DNA of 64,000 nt, taken from Triglochin maritima (Eukaryota > Streptophyta > Magnoliopsida > Alismatales > Juncaginaceae). A program made the translations under genes and the position numbers. The notes under the pieces are model-generated. The model was not told the origin of the DNA. It saw only the letters and a list, made by a program, of their open reading frames with translations, and made no database searches. Location: contig OY821782.1 in the NCBI GenBank assembly GCA_963682175.1, positions 31,455,741 to 31,519,740 of the forward strand. Direction: 5' to 3'. This document shows positions 1 through 10,279 of this stretch, in pieces (the stretch's first letter is position 1; each line of letters begins with the position of its first letter).

Positions 1-1138
1 TTCAGGATACTGGGAATAGCAAGGGAAGGCGTCTGGAAAAATTTCAAGGCTACCTGGGCACTTCAGACCGCCAATCAGCGGTCTGAGACCGCTAATCAGC
101 GGTCGGGTGAGCTCAGTTCACCTTCTAATTTTTTGTGGTTGTTAGACTAATTGATATAGTAATTTGGGACTCCATTTGTGCATGTTCTGACTCTTAGATT
201 GCTCCCAGATTAATAATCAACTTCCCATAAGCAACTTGGACCCTAAAACTCAAAGCAAAAGATTAGGCATTCTTTTTGTTTAGGCCATGCATCATGTATG
301 TGACTTAGGCACTTAGATTGTCTTTTATCTTAGCTTTATTTTCTGTTGCTGAGAGCTGGCGTGAGGTACGCACCTTCTACTCTCATTCATGCATTTCGTA
401 TGAACATGCATTAGTTAGTAGGAAGTGCATTGCAACAAGTGTGAGTTGAGCGTTGTTTGGAGTGTTGATTGCTAGATTTAGGACTCCAAAACGCTACTAA
501 GGAGGGGCTGTCCCGTAAAAGATAAGGTGGGGGATTTCATCACCCTTTCCTTCGCCCCAAAAACCACACTAATCAAGAGCCTAATTTTAAAATCAAGTAG
601 ACATTGGCCCTAAGGATCTTGGACGCATTAGGAGAGTGATCCGGTCCCGACCGTCATGACCTGATCGGCGTTGCCCACTTTGTCGATAGTAGGAGAGACG
701 ATATCCCCGGATCTTGGCTCACTTGCTGGGCTTTGTGGTCCTCGTTGTAGGGAGGTGAGGCGTGTTGAGGCCGTGTGACCTCGCAGTTAGGCGTCGTCAA
801 GCTGTAAGGACCTATAGCGACCTTAGGATTGTTTGAGCCTTGTTTGCTTGTGTGCTTCTACCTGTACCCATCCGCCGTAGCTTAAGGACTTCTTCCCTTC
901 TCTCTTGAGTCATTCTTTCTCTCCTGTGTTCCCTCGTCTTCTCTTCTACGTACATTCTTCATTTGAAAAAAAAAGAAAAAAAAAGAAAAGAGAGTTGTGG
1001 TTTGTGTGTGCACCTTTGTGCATGCTTTCGTGGACACGAGACGAGAGTGGTCGTTTGACGAGGAGCGTTGTCAATCCGGCTTCGGTCATCGATTTCTCGA
1101 CACCTTCCTCCTCTCGTGTCGCACGTAGTTCGGGTCCA
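1..1138 (+). other. 5' leader of element 1, with paired palindromes
   Basis: Non-coding leader matching the leaders of element B (9163-10279) and composite I (27792-28895). It carries two adjacent 18-bp palindromes at 66-83 and 87-104 (GACCGCCAATCAGCGGTC type), the conserved block around 490-560, and an A-rich tract near 967-990. An open frame extends upstream of the chosen gag ATG but lacks an upstream ATG shared with the relatives. Confidence 0.7.
66..104. repeat. Paired 18-bp palindromes in the leader
   Basis: GACCGCCAATCAGCGGTC at 66-83 and GACCGCTAATCAGCGGTC at 87-104 are near-perfect inverted repeats separated by 3 bp. The same motif recurs in leaders (9297-9335, 27931-27948; minus strand near 17551-17589) and in LTR U3 regions (6093-6130, 8096-8131, 16202-16219, 18348-18386, 19912-19949, 26554-26592). 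Dimerisation or packaging, or a protein-binding role, is inference. Confidence 0.75.
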
Positions 1139-4129
1139 ATGGCTGCTAATTTCCGTGAGGAGGAGCAGTTGCTGGACCCACCTGTTCCACCTGTGCTTCC
1201 AGTTGTCGTTCCCATACCTCTTCGTGATCGATGCTACCTGAGCCGTACAGCTCTGCCCTCATGCATCGTATTACCAGAGGCTAATGGGAACCATTTTGAG
1301 GTTAAGCCTCAATTCATTTCCATGCTCCCTCATTTCACTGGGAAAGGTGACCCCTATATCTTTCTCAGGGAATTTGAGGAGGTCTGTGCTATGTTCAAGC
1401 TGCAACAACTTAGCACAGACTCCATCCATCTTAGGCTCGTTCCTTTTGCACTAAAGGATGACGCCAAGAAGTGGTTGTACAGCAACCAGGCGAATTCCTT
1501 TAGGACTTGGGATGAGTTTCAATCTGCATTCCTCAAGAAGTACTTTCCTAATCATCGGACTCAAAAATTGAGGAACGAAATCAATTCGTTCTATCAACAT
1601 GAGACCGAACCATTTCATGCATATCTTGAGAGGTTCAAAGAGCTACTATCCTCGTGCCCTCACCATGGCATTGAGTTGTGGCGTCTTTGTCAGATTGTGT
1701 ATGAGGGTCTTCACATCCCGTCCAGAACGCTCCTTGAGTCCATGTGTCAAGGAGAGTTCTTGGGAAAGGATGAAAGGGAGGCATGGGCCTTCCTAGAAGA
1801 CCTCGCTGAGAAAACCATGCAGTGGGAGAGTGTGAGGGAACCACCTGCATCATCTAGTATAGGAGCGAGGATCGCGAATGCAAACTCGACTAGATCGGGT
1901 GCCGCATTTGCTATCGATACCACTACGGCCACCGAGGCGCGCATGGCGGCCTTAATGCGCCGTATGGATTCGATTGAGCTCCAAAACCAACAAAGTGCAC
2001 CTCACATGTCCACATCTGGTCCAGTTCCTTGTCATTCATGTGGTAGGATAGGTCATGTAGAGAGCGAGTGTGAGTCCATTCCTCCTGAGATGGAGCGTGT
2101 CAACGCCATCTATGATAGAGCCAGGAATGACCCATACTCATCATCTTATAATCCTGGATGGAGGAACCACCCCAATTTTTCATGGAACCAAACTAATGCC
2201 CCGGGTGGTCCTTCCAACTTCTCTAGACCACATTACCAATCACACCAACCTCCCATGCATGCACATTTCTATCAGCCACCCCAAGCGCACACCACCAATC
2301 CATCGGGTTTCCCAAATTCCAATAATATGGAAACCCGATTCAATTCGCTTAAGACCTTGACTCGTGGACTTGAAAACTCAATGAAAAATTTTATGTCTAC
2401 CACAAGTCAAGTTCTCACTTCAAATCAGCAGACCATGAAATCTCTAGAGCTTCAGATGGGCCAATTGGCTCAGTCTGTACATGAAAGAGAGAGATGGTCT
2501 TTTCCTAGCCAGCCTGAGGCTAACCCCCGTGTGTACCAGCAACAACACATGCAAAATGAGAATGCGGTACCTCGAGGGTGGCAAGTGAACCATGTGGAGG
2601 AACCTGTTCACCATGTCAATTCCATTGTGACCTTAAGGAATGGAAAACAGATTGACAATCACATTTCCTTGCCACACCCACCACCATCTATGCAGCCCCT
2701 CAGTGGGAATGGTGGTGAAGAAGAAGCTGAGGGTGAGGGTAATACACCAAAGCTTTCTTCTCAGGCACAGCAGAAAACCTACCTGCCAAAAGCTCCTTAT
2801 CCAAGTAGGTTAAACAAAAAGCAGAGTGACAACATGGACAAGATATTAGAGGTATTTAAGCAAGTGAAGGTTAACATCCCCTTGTTGGATGTCATCCAAC
2901 AAATACCTCAATATGCCAAAGTGTTGAAGGATCTCTGCACAACCAAGAGGAAGACCAATGTTCCTAAGAAAGCATTCTTTGCTGCAAATATCAGCTCACT
3001 TTTGTCCAATCCCACCTACACAAAATACAAGGACCCTGGGTGTCCTACTATTCAGTGTACGATAGGGGACACTAGACTGAGCAATGTTTTGCTTGATTTA
3101 GGATCAGCGGTCAACCTCCTCCCATTCTCTGTCTATCAACAGTTGAACTTGGGAGAATTGAAACCAACTAAGATCACCCTCCAATTAGCGGATAGATCCA
3201 TTCGTATTCCCATGGGGATTATCGAGGACGTGCTTATCAAAGTTGGAGATTTTATATTTCCAGTCGATTTTGTTGTCCTCGATACCAATCCTGTTGCGAA
3301 CACCCACTCTCAAATACCTTTGATTTTGGGTAGACCATTTCTGGCAACCTCCAATGCCTTGATTAATTGTAGAAATGGTCTCATGAAGCTCTCATTCGGT
3401 AACATGAGTGCCGAGTTTCATGTGTTCAACTCTGGTAGGCAACAGGAACCCATGGATGAACCTTTAAATCTCAATCTCATCCGCCAATTGGAGAAAGCAC
3501 CACAAAATCAACGAACACCTCTAACACCAATGCAACCCGTTGAGAATGTTTGTAGGCTCAGCGAAGACTCGTTGCCTATCTTTGCAATGCAACAGAGTGA
3601 GCTGGCCTCAAACATGAATGTCCAAAGGGAGTGTTCGTTGCATGATTCAGTTGAGAGTACTAGTGAGAGTGAGACACCTCACCATATGCCTATACCAGAA
3701 GGTGTCTCTACCTCATGTCCCATGGCCATTGAGCCATTGGAGCTTCATATTGACTCCAACAAGGACCCACCTATGACCGAGCTTATGCTTGATGATCTAA
3801 ATGATGGTGGGAGGTCCCTGTTGGATGACTTGGGGAGAAGCCCCATTCTTAGTGATGCAGGTCTGTTGCATCCATCGAATGAGCCTGAGGAACTCATTCC
3901 GATGCACCCGCCTATTGGTTGGAGGGTTTTCTTCGATGAGCAATTAAACCCTAGTGAGGCAACACAACTTCATTCTTTGTTGCCCACACCCAACCAATAT
4001 CATGAGGGGTTCGAGCCTTTCAACTTTGACCTTTCACCCCTCATGACACCTCAGAGTACCAGTGGAGTTTGCCCATCTCGGCAAGTCTCTGGTCCTCATG
4101 ACTTGATGTTCTCATTTGATGTTCCTTGA
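1139..4129 (+). CDS. Gag-protease polyprotein of an Athila-like retrotransposon
   Basis: About 996 aa from the ATG at 1139; the frame is open further upstream, but the chosen ATG (MAANFREEE) precedes the region conserved in relatives. Capsid (Retrotrans_gag type, about residues 60-240) has the REFEEV..FALKDDAKKWLY and RTWDEF..FLKKYFP motifs. A CCHC zinc knuckle (C-x2-C-x4-H-x4-C, CHSCGRIGHVESEC) lies at residues 298-311, followed by a proline/histidine-rich linker and a short helical stretch. The aspartic protease has DLGS at about 653, the DLG form common in this plant lineage, and ILGRPFL further on. After protease comes an unusual tail of about 200 aa with GWRVFFDE (about 927) ending FSFDVP. 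The protein would build the virus-like particle and process it. No frameshift or nonsense codon is seen, unlike every other gag here, so this is the best preserved copy. No pol follows. Confidence 0.88.
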   Translation: MAANFREEEQLLDPPVPPVLPVVVPIPLRDRCYLSRTALPSCIVLPEANGNHFEVKPQFISMLPHFTGKGDPYIFLREFEEVCAMFKLQQLSTDSIHLRLVPFALKDDAKKWLYSNQANSFRTWDEFQSAFLKKYFPNHRTQKLRNEINSFYQHETEPFHAYLERFKELLSSCPHHGIELWRLCQIVYEGLHIPSRTLLESMCQGEFLGKDEREAWAFLEDLAEKTMQWESVREPPASSSIGARIANANSTRSGAAFAIDTTTATEARMAALMRRMDSIELQNQQSAPHMSTSGPVPCHSCGRIGHVESECESIPPEMERVNAIYDRARNDPYSSSYNPGWRNHPNFSWNQTNAPGGPSNFSRPHYQSHQPPMHAHFYQPPQAHTTNPSGFPNSNNMETRFNSLKTLTRGLENSMKNFMSTTSQVLTSNQQTMKSLELQMGQLAQSVHERERWSFPSQPEANPRVYQQQHMQNENAVPRGWQVNHVEEPVHHVNSIVTLRNGKQIDNHISLPHPPPSMQPLSGNGGEEEAEGEGNTPKLSSQAQQKTYLPKAPYPSRLNKKQSDNMDKILEVFKQVKVNIPLLDVIQQIPQYAKVLKDLCTTKRKTNVPKKAFFAANISSLLSNPTYTKYKDPGCPTIQCTIGDTRLSNVLLDLGSAVNLLPFSVYQQLNLGELKPTKITLQLADRSIRIPMGIIEDVLIKVGDFIFPVDFVVLDTNPVANTHSQIPLILGRPFLATSNALINCRNGLMKLSFGNMSAEFHVFNSGRQQEPMDEPLNLNLIRQLEKAPQNQRTPLTPMQPVENVCRLSEDSLPIFAMQQSELASNMNVQRECSLHDSVESTSESETPHHMPIPEGVSTSCPMAIEPLELHIDSNKDPPMTELMLDDLNDGGRSLLDDLGRSPILSDAGLLHPSNEPEELIPMHPPIGWRVFFDEQLNPSEATQLHSLLPTPNQYHEGFEPFNFDLSPLMTPQSTSGVCPSRQVSGPHDLMFSFDVP

Positions 4130-4456
4130 CGAAATGATTATGAGAATATCTTGGGTGATGTATATATCTTGTAAAAAACAAAAACAAAAAAACAACAAAA
4201 AAAGTGTGTAATAAAAGACTCCTTCAGTGAGCATCGATTGTTGTGGGCCCCAACCCTTGTGTACTTGGGCCCCAATTTCTTCACGTATTTATCTCCCTTC
4301 TCCAGCTTCTCACAGGTTTTGAGGGAATTTGGGTTTGTGTCCATCAACATGACCCCGAACGTCCCTTTGTACTTCATGTTGGTGAGATCTTTCCTTTTTT
4401 CATGCATATATCCATGTAGTATCTTGTTCACATTTATTGAGGACAATGCATGAAGT

Positions 4457-4476
4457 AGGTGTGGGGGGGTGTTTTA
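4457..4476 (+). promoter_or_regulatory. Internal polypurine-tract-like G-rich tract
   Basis: AGGTGTGGGGGGGTGTTTTA closely resembles the 3' PPT (AGGTGTGGGGGTATT at 5708) but lies 1251 nt upstream. Equivalents are at 12139 (B), near 23104 (F), 32218 (composite I, first half) and, degenerate, near 39697. A role as a second plus-strand primer is inference. Confidence 0.5.
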
Positions 4477-5707
4477 CGTGTGTACATAGTCGAGTCTTTT
4501 TCCTTTGGTTTTATTTTCTTTTGTTTGTACTGCTAGGGTCATGTTAGTGTGCCGCATTTAACATTGATATATCTGCTTGCCATGATCCTTGGGTGACTTG
4601 TCTTCTTTTGCTTGCCGAGTGCTTTAAAATTTTCACATTTCTTTCAAAATCTTCGTGTGTTTGCGAAAGAAAATGTTTTTGTAGGTTTTGCGTTTAGCAT
4701 GTGCAAAACCGTTGAGAGGCAAAGTAAAAAGAAAGCTCCCAAAATTGTCTTGAACTTGATGCATTAGGATTTCTAGTTTACTGGCTTTAGGTCTTATCGA
4801 GTCGTTAGGATGCACCTCGGTTTTCCCTCGGGGGGTGTGTAATCATAGGGTTTCAGCACTCAAACATTTAAAGAAGTTCACCCTGAACCTAGTGAGTCAA
4901 ATAATTCGTGTCTGTTAGTATAAGGAAGTTTGTCGTAGTCAAGGGCCCTTAATCTCTTTTTGTGAAACTTAAGTGTAAGGGTTTTGGTTCCCATGTAGAT
5001 AAATAAATGAGTGGTGTTCTCTCTTCTCGCACGGCTCCTATCACTTGGGAAAGTAGGTCTGAGGGGACTTTGTGCCTGGTTCTTTCGAGTCATCTGACTT
5101 GGGATGCACCGACCGAACTCCCGTTACACGGGTGGTAGGGATCGCCCTATGTGGAGATTTGGGGGAAGGCGTACGTGATAGTGTAAGTCCTCATAGGCAA
5201 TGATGCACGAAACCTGACCCTGGGAGAATCAAACACCAACCAATAAAATGCTCCAATGAAAAGAAAAAAAAAGAAAAAAAGAAAAAAAGAAAAAAAAGTC
5301 AAATAAGAACCAAAATGGACTTTACACATTGTATCACATTCAGAAGTCAAGGTTGCCCATGTCTTTCACTCAAGTCCTTAACTAACTTTCACGAATAACT
5401 CATTAGGCTAGGTGTGTGGATCGATTACATTTATAGAGTCGACCCGTAGTATTACCGCGTCCCATGATCGACAAAATAAGTCCAACGAGTCGTGTAGCTA
5501 GATTGATTAATGCATCTTGTTCGGATTTTGTGGGTATATCCGCTGAAAACCCTCAGGAGACAACACTCCTCCTCCTTGGCAACAAGGAGGTTTAACGGCT
5601 TGTTGCACGTGCTAAGTGCAACCGTGATTCCTACGAAAGTGAGTTAGGATTTCTTGTTTTTCGTATGTTTTTCTCTTTCTTTGTTTTGCTCGGGACTAGC
5701 AAAAGTT

Positions 5708-5722
5708 AGGTGTGGGGGTATT
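5708..5722 (+). promoter_or_regulatory. 3' polypurine tract of element 1
   Basis: AGGTGTGGGGGTATT lies directly before the LTR start TGATTGA. The identical tract precedes the LTRs at 13409, 33455 and 40990. Confidence 0.85.
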
Positions 5723-7136
5723 TGATTGACATCATTTCATACTTATATTCGTATCTTATATCCATTATCTTTCACCTAAACAATGCTATGTTACGAGTTT
5801 TATGTTTAGTTTTCAGGAATAAATAGGTTTGAAGAGATGAAGCATAAAAGGACCCAAAAGCTGGGAAAAAGGACTGAATTGTGAGATCTGGGGACCAAGA
5901 TGCAAGGAAGAAGGACCTGAATGCAAGACCGAAGGACCTAAGAGCAAAACAGAATACTCCTCACCATCATGGGGAGTATTTTGGCAATTCTATTCGGGTC
6001 GGAGCTCCAACATGCAAACTAGATGCATCAAATACCAACAAAGCCTTCCAGAAAAGCCCACAAGAAATTCCAAAGCGATCCGGACACTGTAAACCGCTAA
6101 TTAGCGGTCCAAGACCGCTAATTGGCGGTCACTTTTGGCCCAAATGCGCTCAAATTTCTCCATCACATGTATTAGAGGATTTTAGGCTATGTGTGGTATC
6201 TGTTTAGTCCCACATCGGGGGATTGTCCCGGATTAGCTTTTTCCATGCCTATAAATAGAACTCTTCACCTCCTTTTGTAATCACTCCATATTTTAAGTGG
6301 CTATTCTTCCTACTAGAAGTGAGGCCTTGAAGCACACACTAAAGTAGGAGGATGCTACTTTTAATGTGAGTCATTTTATCAATAAAGTTTTGTGTTTCTT
6401 TCATTGTTTGTTTTATGCTTCTTTTATTGTTTGTGCATGTTTTAGTTTAATCGTCTTTTAATTCTAGCTTAGTTTTAATATGCTTTCTTTGCTTAGTTTA
6501 ATAATTAGTGTAATGTTTAGTGAGTAGTTCCATCCCCTTTGGGGGGTGGAGTAGATGTTCATACATGCATTAGAGAATGGGATGAATGCTTTAATTTCAA
6601 TGTGTTGATTAAACATGAATGTATGCTTGCTTGTTTAGGATAGAATTTACAACTTGATGAGTTTTGCCAAAATGATTAGACACCTCTCATGCTTGTTTAG
6701 GTTCTGAAATAAACACCTTGCATATGTAAATGTTAATCAACTAATTTGGTGAATAGATTGATAGGTTTTGCCATAACATTTAGACACTTCCTATGCTTGA
6801 TAAACACCACCTTCATGTGCTTAAAGAATGTATTCTACACCCACCTCTTTGCTTGTGTGCACTCACTCCACCCCTTAGGGGTTTTCCATTCCTGAAATTC
6901 CAGCACTCCTATTTTGTTCTTAGCTTAGTTTTGATTTGATCGTTTATTTCTTTGTTTCGCATTTCGTACTTCTTAGCGTAGTTTAGTGTAGAGTAGCGTA
7001 ACCAACTCTCTTCTCCATTATTTTCGCCACTTGATTTCGTGCAAACAAGAGGCTGCTCACCTCCCTGAGGACGACCCGTACTTGCCACCGCTTCATCGAG
7101 GCCGTGCACTTGCGGTTTAAATTAAAACGTTCAACA
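5723..7136 (+). repeat. 3' LTR of element 1
   Basis: 1414 bp from TGATTGACATC to AACGTTCAACA. It contains paired palindromes (6093-6108, 6113-6130), GTCCCACATCG (6207-6217), a TATA box (6250-6257) and the conserved GGGGGGTGGA and CCACCCCTTAGGGG blocks near 6540 and 6870. The end is slightly changed (TCAACA instead of TCAATCA). Confidence 0.85.
6207..6257 (+). promoter_or_regulatory. LTR promoter: snRNA-type upstream element plus TATA box
   Basis: GTCCCACATCG (6207-6217) matches the plant snRNA-gene upstream sequence element consensus RTCCCACATCG. TATAAATA follows at 6250 after 32 intervening bases. The same pair with the same spacing occurs at 8210/8253, 13871/13914, 16285/16328, 18469/18512, 26670/26713 (degenerate) and, on the minus strand, 19833/19790 (degenerate). 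Confidence 0.7.
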
Positions 7137-7284
7137 TTAGTCTATCCATGTATGATCTCTCTACGTATTGTTGAGTCGTTGTTTGGTCAGTCTTTTGTAA
7201 CTCCTTCGATCGTCGCGGAGGTCTCTGATCGCGACACTTGTAGTCTTTCCAAGTGTGCATACCCGCGAGATCGGGGTCGTTACA
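7137..7284. other. Unassigned joint sequence
   Basis: 148 bp between the element 1 LTR end and the point where minus-strand gag of element C begins to match. It holds a small inverted repeat (ACTTG...CAAGT near 7237) but nothing recognised. Element C's remaining gag, protease, 3' region and 3' LTR are missing here, so this is a deletion or rearrangement junction. Confidence 0.4.
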
Positions 7285-7725
7285 AAAGCCCATGCCTCCC
7301 TTTCATCCTTTCCTAAGAACTCTCCTTGACACATGGACTCAAGGATCGTTCGGGATGGGATGTGAAGACCCTCGTAGACAATCTGACAAAGGCGCAACAA
7401 TTTGATGCCATGATGAGGGCATGAGGATAGTAGCTCCTTGAACCTCTCTAAGTATGCATGAAATGATTCAGTCTCATGTTGATAAAATGAATTGATTTCA
7501 TTCCTTAATTTTTGAGTCTGATGATTTGGTAAGTACTTCTTGAGGAATGCATATTGAAATTCATCCCAAGTCCTAAAGGCATTTGCCTGGTTGTTGTACA
7601 ACAACTTCTTGGCATCATCCTTTAGTGCAAAGGGGACAAACCTAAGATGGGATGGAGTCTATGATAAGTTGTTGTAGCTTGAACATAGCACAGACCTCCT
7701 CAAATTCCCTGAGAAAGATATAGGG
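7285..7725 (-). pseudogene. Gag capsid fragment of element C (downstream half)
   Basis: Minus-strand translation continues exactly where 14811 stops: PYIFLREFEEV, then the RTWDEF, CPHHGI and GEFLGKDEREAWAF motifs matching residues about 70-230 of the element 1 gag. A frame disruption lies near 7640. Homology stops at about 7285. Capsid role only; no zinc knuckle or protease remains. Confidence 0.85.
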
Positions 7726-7730
7726 GTCAC

Positions 7731-9138
7731 TGATTGACATCATTTCATGCATACATTTGTGTCTTATATCCGTTATCTTTAACCTAAATAATGCTACGTA
7801 ACGAGTTTTATGTTTGAATTTCAGAAATAAATAGGTTTGAGGTGAAGAAGCATAAAAGGACCTAAAAGTTGGAAAAAGGAATGATTGGAGAGACTTAGGG
7901 ACTAAGATGCAAGGGAGAAGGACCTGAATGTAAGCCCAAAAGGACCAATGAGCAAATGAAGACACTTCACTCCATCATGAGGAGTATTGTGGCAATTAGA
8001 TTCAGATCGACACTCCTAACCGATCCGAGTGCACCCGATGTGAAGAATTGAAGAAATAAAGAACATCCGAAAATGGGTCGGATCCAGGAAAAAGTGATCG
8101 CCAATTGGCGGTCCAACCGCCAATTAGCGGTCCGTTTGTGTCCGAATCCGACCCAGTTTCTCTAGGAGATGTGTTATGTGTTTATATGTATTCTGGGAAG
8201 GTTGTATTAGTCCCACATCGGGGGATTGTCCCCGATTACCTTTTTCTATGGCTATAAATAGAACGCCACCTCTTCCTTTTTTATTCACACATTGCTTGGT
8301 GGCATTCTCTCTACTTGGAGTAAAAGCCTTGAAGCAAAAACTCAAGGTGGAGAAGAATGTCACTTACAATGTGAGTCATGTTAATAAAATATTTTTTCTT
8401 AGTTTCTTTTAATATTGTCTTGTCTTTTAATTCTTGCATGCTTCTTTAGTTTAATTGCCTTTCATTTAGCTTCTTTAATATTTCTTGTTTTCTTAGTTTA
8501 ATTGCCTTTCATTAGAATGTTTTGTTTTGTTAACGTAGTTTGTAGTGTAATGATTAGTGAGTAGTTCCATCCCCTTTGGGGGTGGAGTACATGTTTATAC
8601 ATGTTATGTAGATGGAATGAATGCTAAACATTGTTGTATGTGAGAAATGTTCGTATGCTTGTTTGAATTAATGAGAACACATAACCTGATGGTTTCTGCC
8701 ATAATGTTTAGGTACATTCCATGTTTGCTTAGGTTCTTAATAACAAACTTGTCATGCTCATATTAATCACTTAGGTTAGTGCTTTTAATGATAGGTCTTG
8801 CCATGAGGTACTTCTTATGCATTACAAACACTAACTACACTTGAGCTTATTGTATGCATTCATCACTTCTAATTTCATGTGTACACACACTCCACCCCTT
8901 AGGGGTTTTCCATTCCTGATTTTTATCTTCTTTTATTAGTCGCTTAGTTTTAGTTCGTTTATTTTCTTCCTTGTTGCTACTGGTTTAGTGTAGTTTAGTT
9001 TAATCAATGTTTTTCTCATTTCTTTCCCACTCGCCTTTGAACTAACCAAAGTTGACACACCTCCCTGTGGATCGACCGGTATTTGCCACAACTTCAACGC
9101 GGTCGTGCACTTGTGGTTATAATTAAAACGTTCAATCA
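7731..9138 (+). repeat. 5' LTR of element B
   Basis: 1408 bp from TGATTGACATC to CGTTCAATCA with perfect TGATTGA/TCAATCA ends. Paired palindromes at 8096-8113 and 8116-8131; GTCCCACATCG at 8210-8220 and TATAAATA at 8253. Confidence 0.92.
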
Positions 9139-9144
9139 AGTTTT

Positions 9145-9162
9145 TGGTGCCGTTGTCGAGGA
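9145..9162 (+). promoter_or_regulatory. Primer-binding site (tRNA-Asp type) of element B
   Basis: TGGTGCCGTTGTCGAGGA starts 6 nt after the LTR end. It differs by transitions from TGGCGCCGTTGCCGGGGA, the complement of the plant tRNA-Asp 3' end, seen intact on the minus strand in element C. Confidence 0.85.
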
Positions 9163-10279
9163 GGTGTTTTGTCCAGACTTTGGTTTGGATGATTCGAGTG
9201 GTTTTAATTTTTTGTTTTTAGTTTGGGTTAGTTTCAGAGATCCTTTGGATCAAGAGGCAGCTACTGGAGTAATTGGAGGTCAAAAGACACCAAACTGACC
9301 GCCAATCAGTGGTCTGGGACCGCCAATTGACGGCCTGGTGAGCGTTTATATCTTCAAGTTTTGTTCTGGTAGTTTGTTCTTTCATATTAGTTGTCTAGGA
9401 GTGCAATCTTGCATGTTCTGACTTTTACTTTGCTCCCAGATTAACAATCAATCCTCTTTAATCAACTTGGACCTTAAAACTCAAAGCAAAAGAATAGATT
9501 GATTGGCATCTAGGTCATGCATCATTTGTAGACCTTGCACGCAATTGTCTTTTCTTAGCTTTACATTTTTTTGTTGTTGATTGCTGGCGTGAGGTACGTG
9601 CACCCAATTCCCTGAATCATGCATGTTTAGATCATGCATTAGTTAGTAAGGTGCATCGGGACAAGAGTGAGTTGAGCGTTTGATTGGAGAGTTGATTGCT
9701 AGATTAAGGATCAAAACGCTACTGAGGGGGGTTGTCCCATAAAAGATAAGGTGGGGGATTTCATCACCCTTTCCTTTGCCCCACAAATAACTCTTAATAA
9801 AGCCTTAATTCTAAAAGCAAGTAGACATTGGCCCTAAGGATTTCGGACACATTAGGAGAGTGATCGAGTTGATACCGTTATGACCTGATCAGTGTCGCCT
9901 GCCTTGTCGATAGTAGGAGGTACCGGATCTCTGGATCTAGTATCACTTGCTGGCCATTATGGTCTTCGTTGTAGGGAGGTGAGGCATGTCGAGACTAGTG
10001 ATCTCGAAGTTAGTTGTCGTCTAGCCTAAGGACCCACAGCCATAAATTGTTTGAGCCGTGCTTGGTAGATTAGGCTTCTACCCTGTCCCACTACCCACGC
10101 TAGCTTTTGGGATTCTTCCCTTCTCCTCTGAGTCTTCTTTTTCTCACCTACTTCTACATTCTAGACTCCTCCTCTTTACACTCTTTGTTAGCGTTTAAGG
10201 GTCGAGTCGAGCACTTTTTGCGAGTTTGGTCTCGTGGTGGTGAAAGTGGTCGACTGGACAGGTTTTTGTTGTTGTTGAG
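9163..10279 (+). other. Leader of element B
   Basis: Non-coding. Paired palindromes at 9297-9314 and 9318-9335, about 135 nt after the primer site. Colinear with the leaders of element 1 and composite I. Confidence 0.7.

Larger units (their letters stand above)
4130..5722 (+). other. 3' non-coding module of element 1
   Basis: About 1.6 kb between the gag-pro stop and the 3' LTR, conserved in position and sequence in B (11780-13408), F (22684-24282) and composite I (31939-33454 and 39346-40989). It holds an A-rich tract, a GGGCCCCAA direct repeat near 4246-4275, a G-rich tract at 4457-4476 and purine-rich AAAGAAAAAA runs near 5260-5300. A minus-strand open frame (about 4377 down to 4210) is partly conserved in sister copies (see findings). 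No convincing protein gene. Confidence 0.65.
1..7136 (+). mobile_element. Athila-like Ty3/gypsy element 1, gag-pro only, 5' LTR outside the window
   Basis: The order is 5' leader (1-1138), one long open gag-protease frame (1139-4129), about 1.6 kb of non-coding DNA ending in a polypurine tract (5708-5722), and a 3' LTR (5723-7136). No reverse transcriptase, RNase H or integrase is present. The 3' non-coding module resumes right after the gag-pro stop and matches the module that follows pol in composite I at 39346-40989, so pol appears to have been removed as a block. The 5' LTR lies left of the window. The structure fits non-autonomous gag-carrying elements that would need pol in trans. Placement in the Athila group rests on the tRNA-Asp primer site of sister copies, the DLG-type protease and the pol sequence of the relative at 36801-39345. 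Confidence 0.85.

Noticed and set aside
905..1138. N-terminal extension of the gag-pro frame upstream of 1139
   Set aside because: The open frame begins without a conserved ATG and runs through a lysine-rich poly-A tract. Relatives support starts near 1139, although an in-frame ATG at 1022 cannot be excluded.
2070..2360. Alternative-frame ORFs inside the gag-pro gene
   Set aside because: Shadows of the long gag-pro frame, with no independent support.
4238..4453. Sense open frame with membrane-like stretches in the 3' module, also at 32002-32214
   Set aside because: No ATG at the shared start and it overlaps the antisense frame; its conservation is explained by nucleotide identity of the module.
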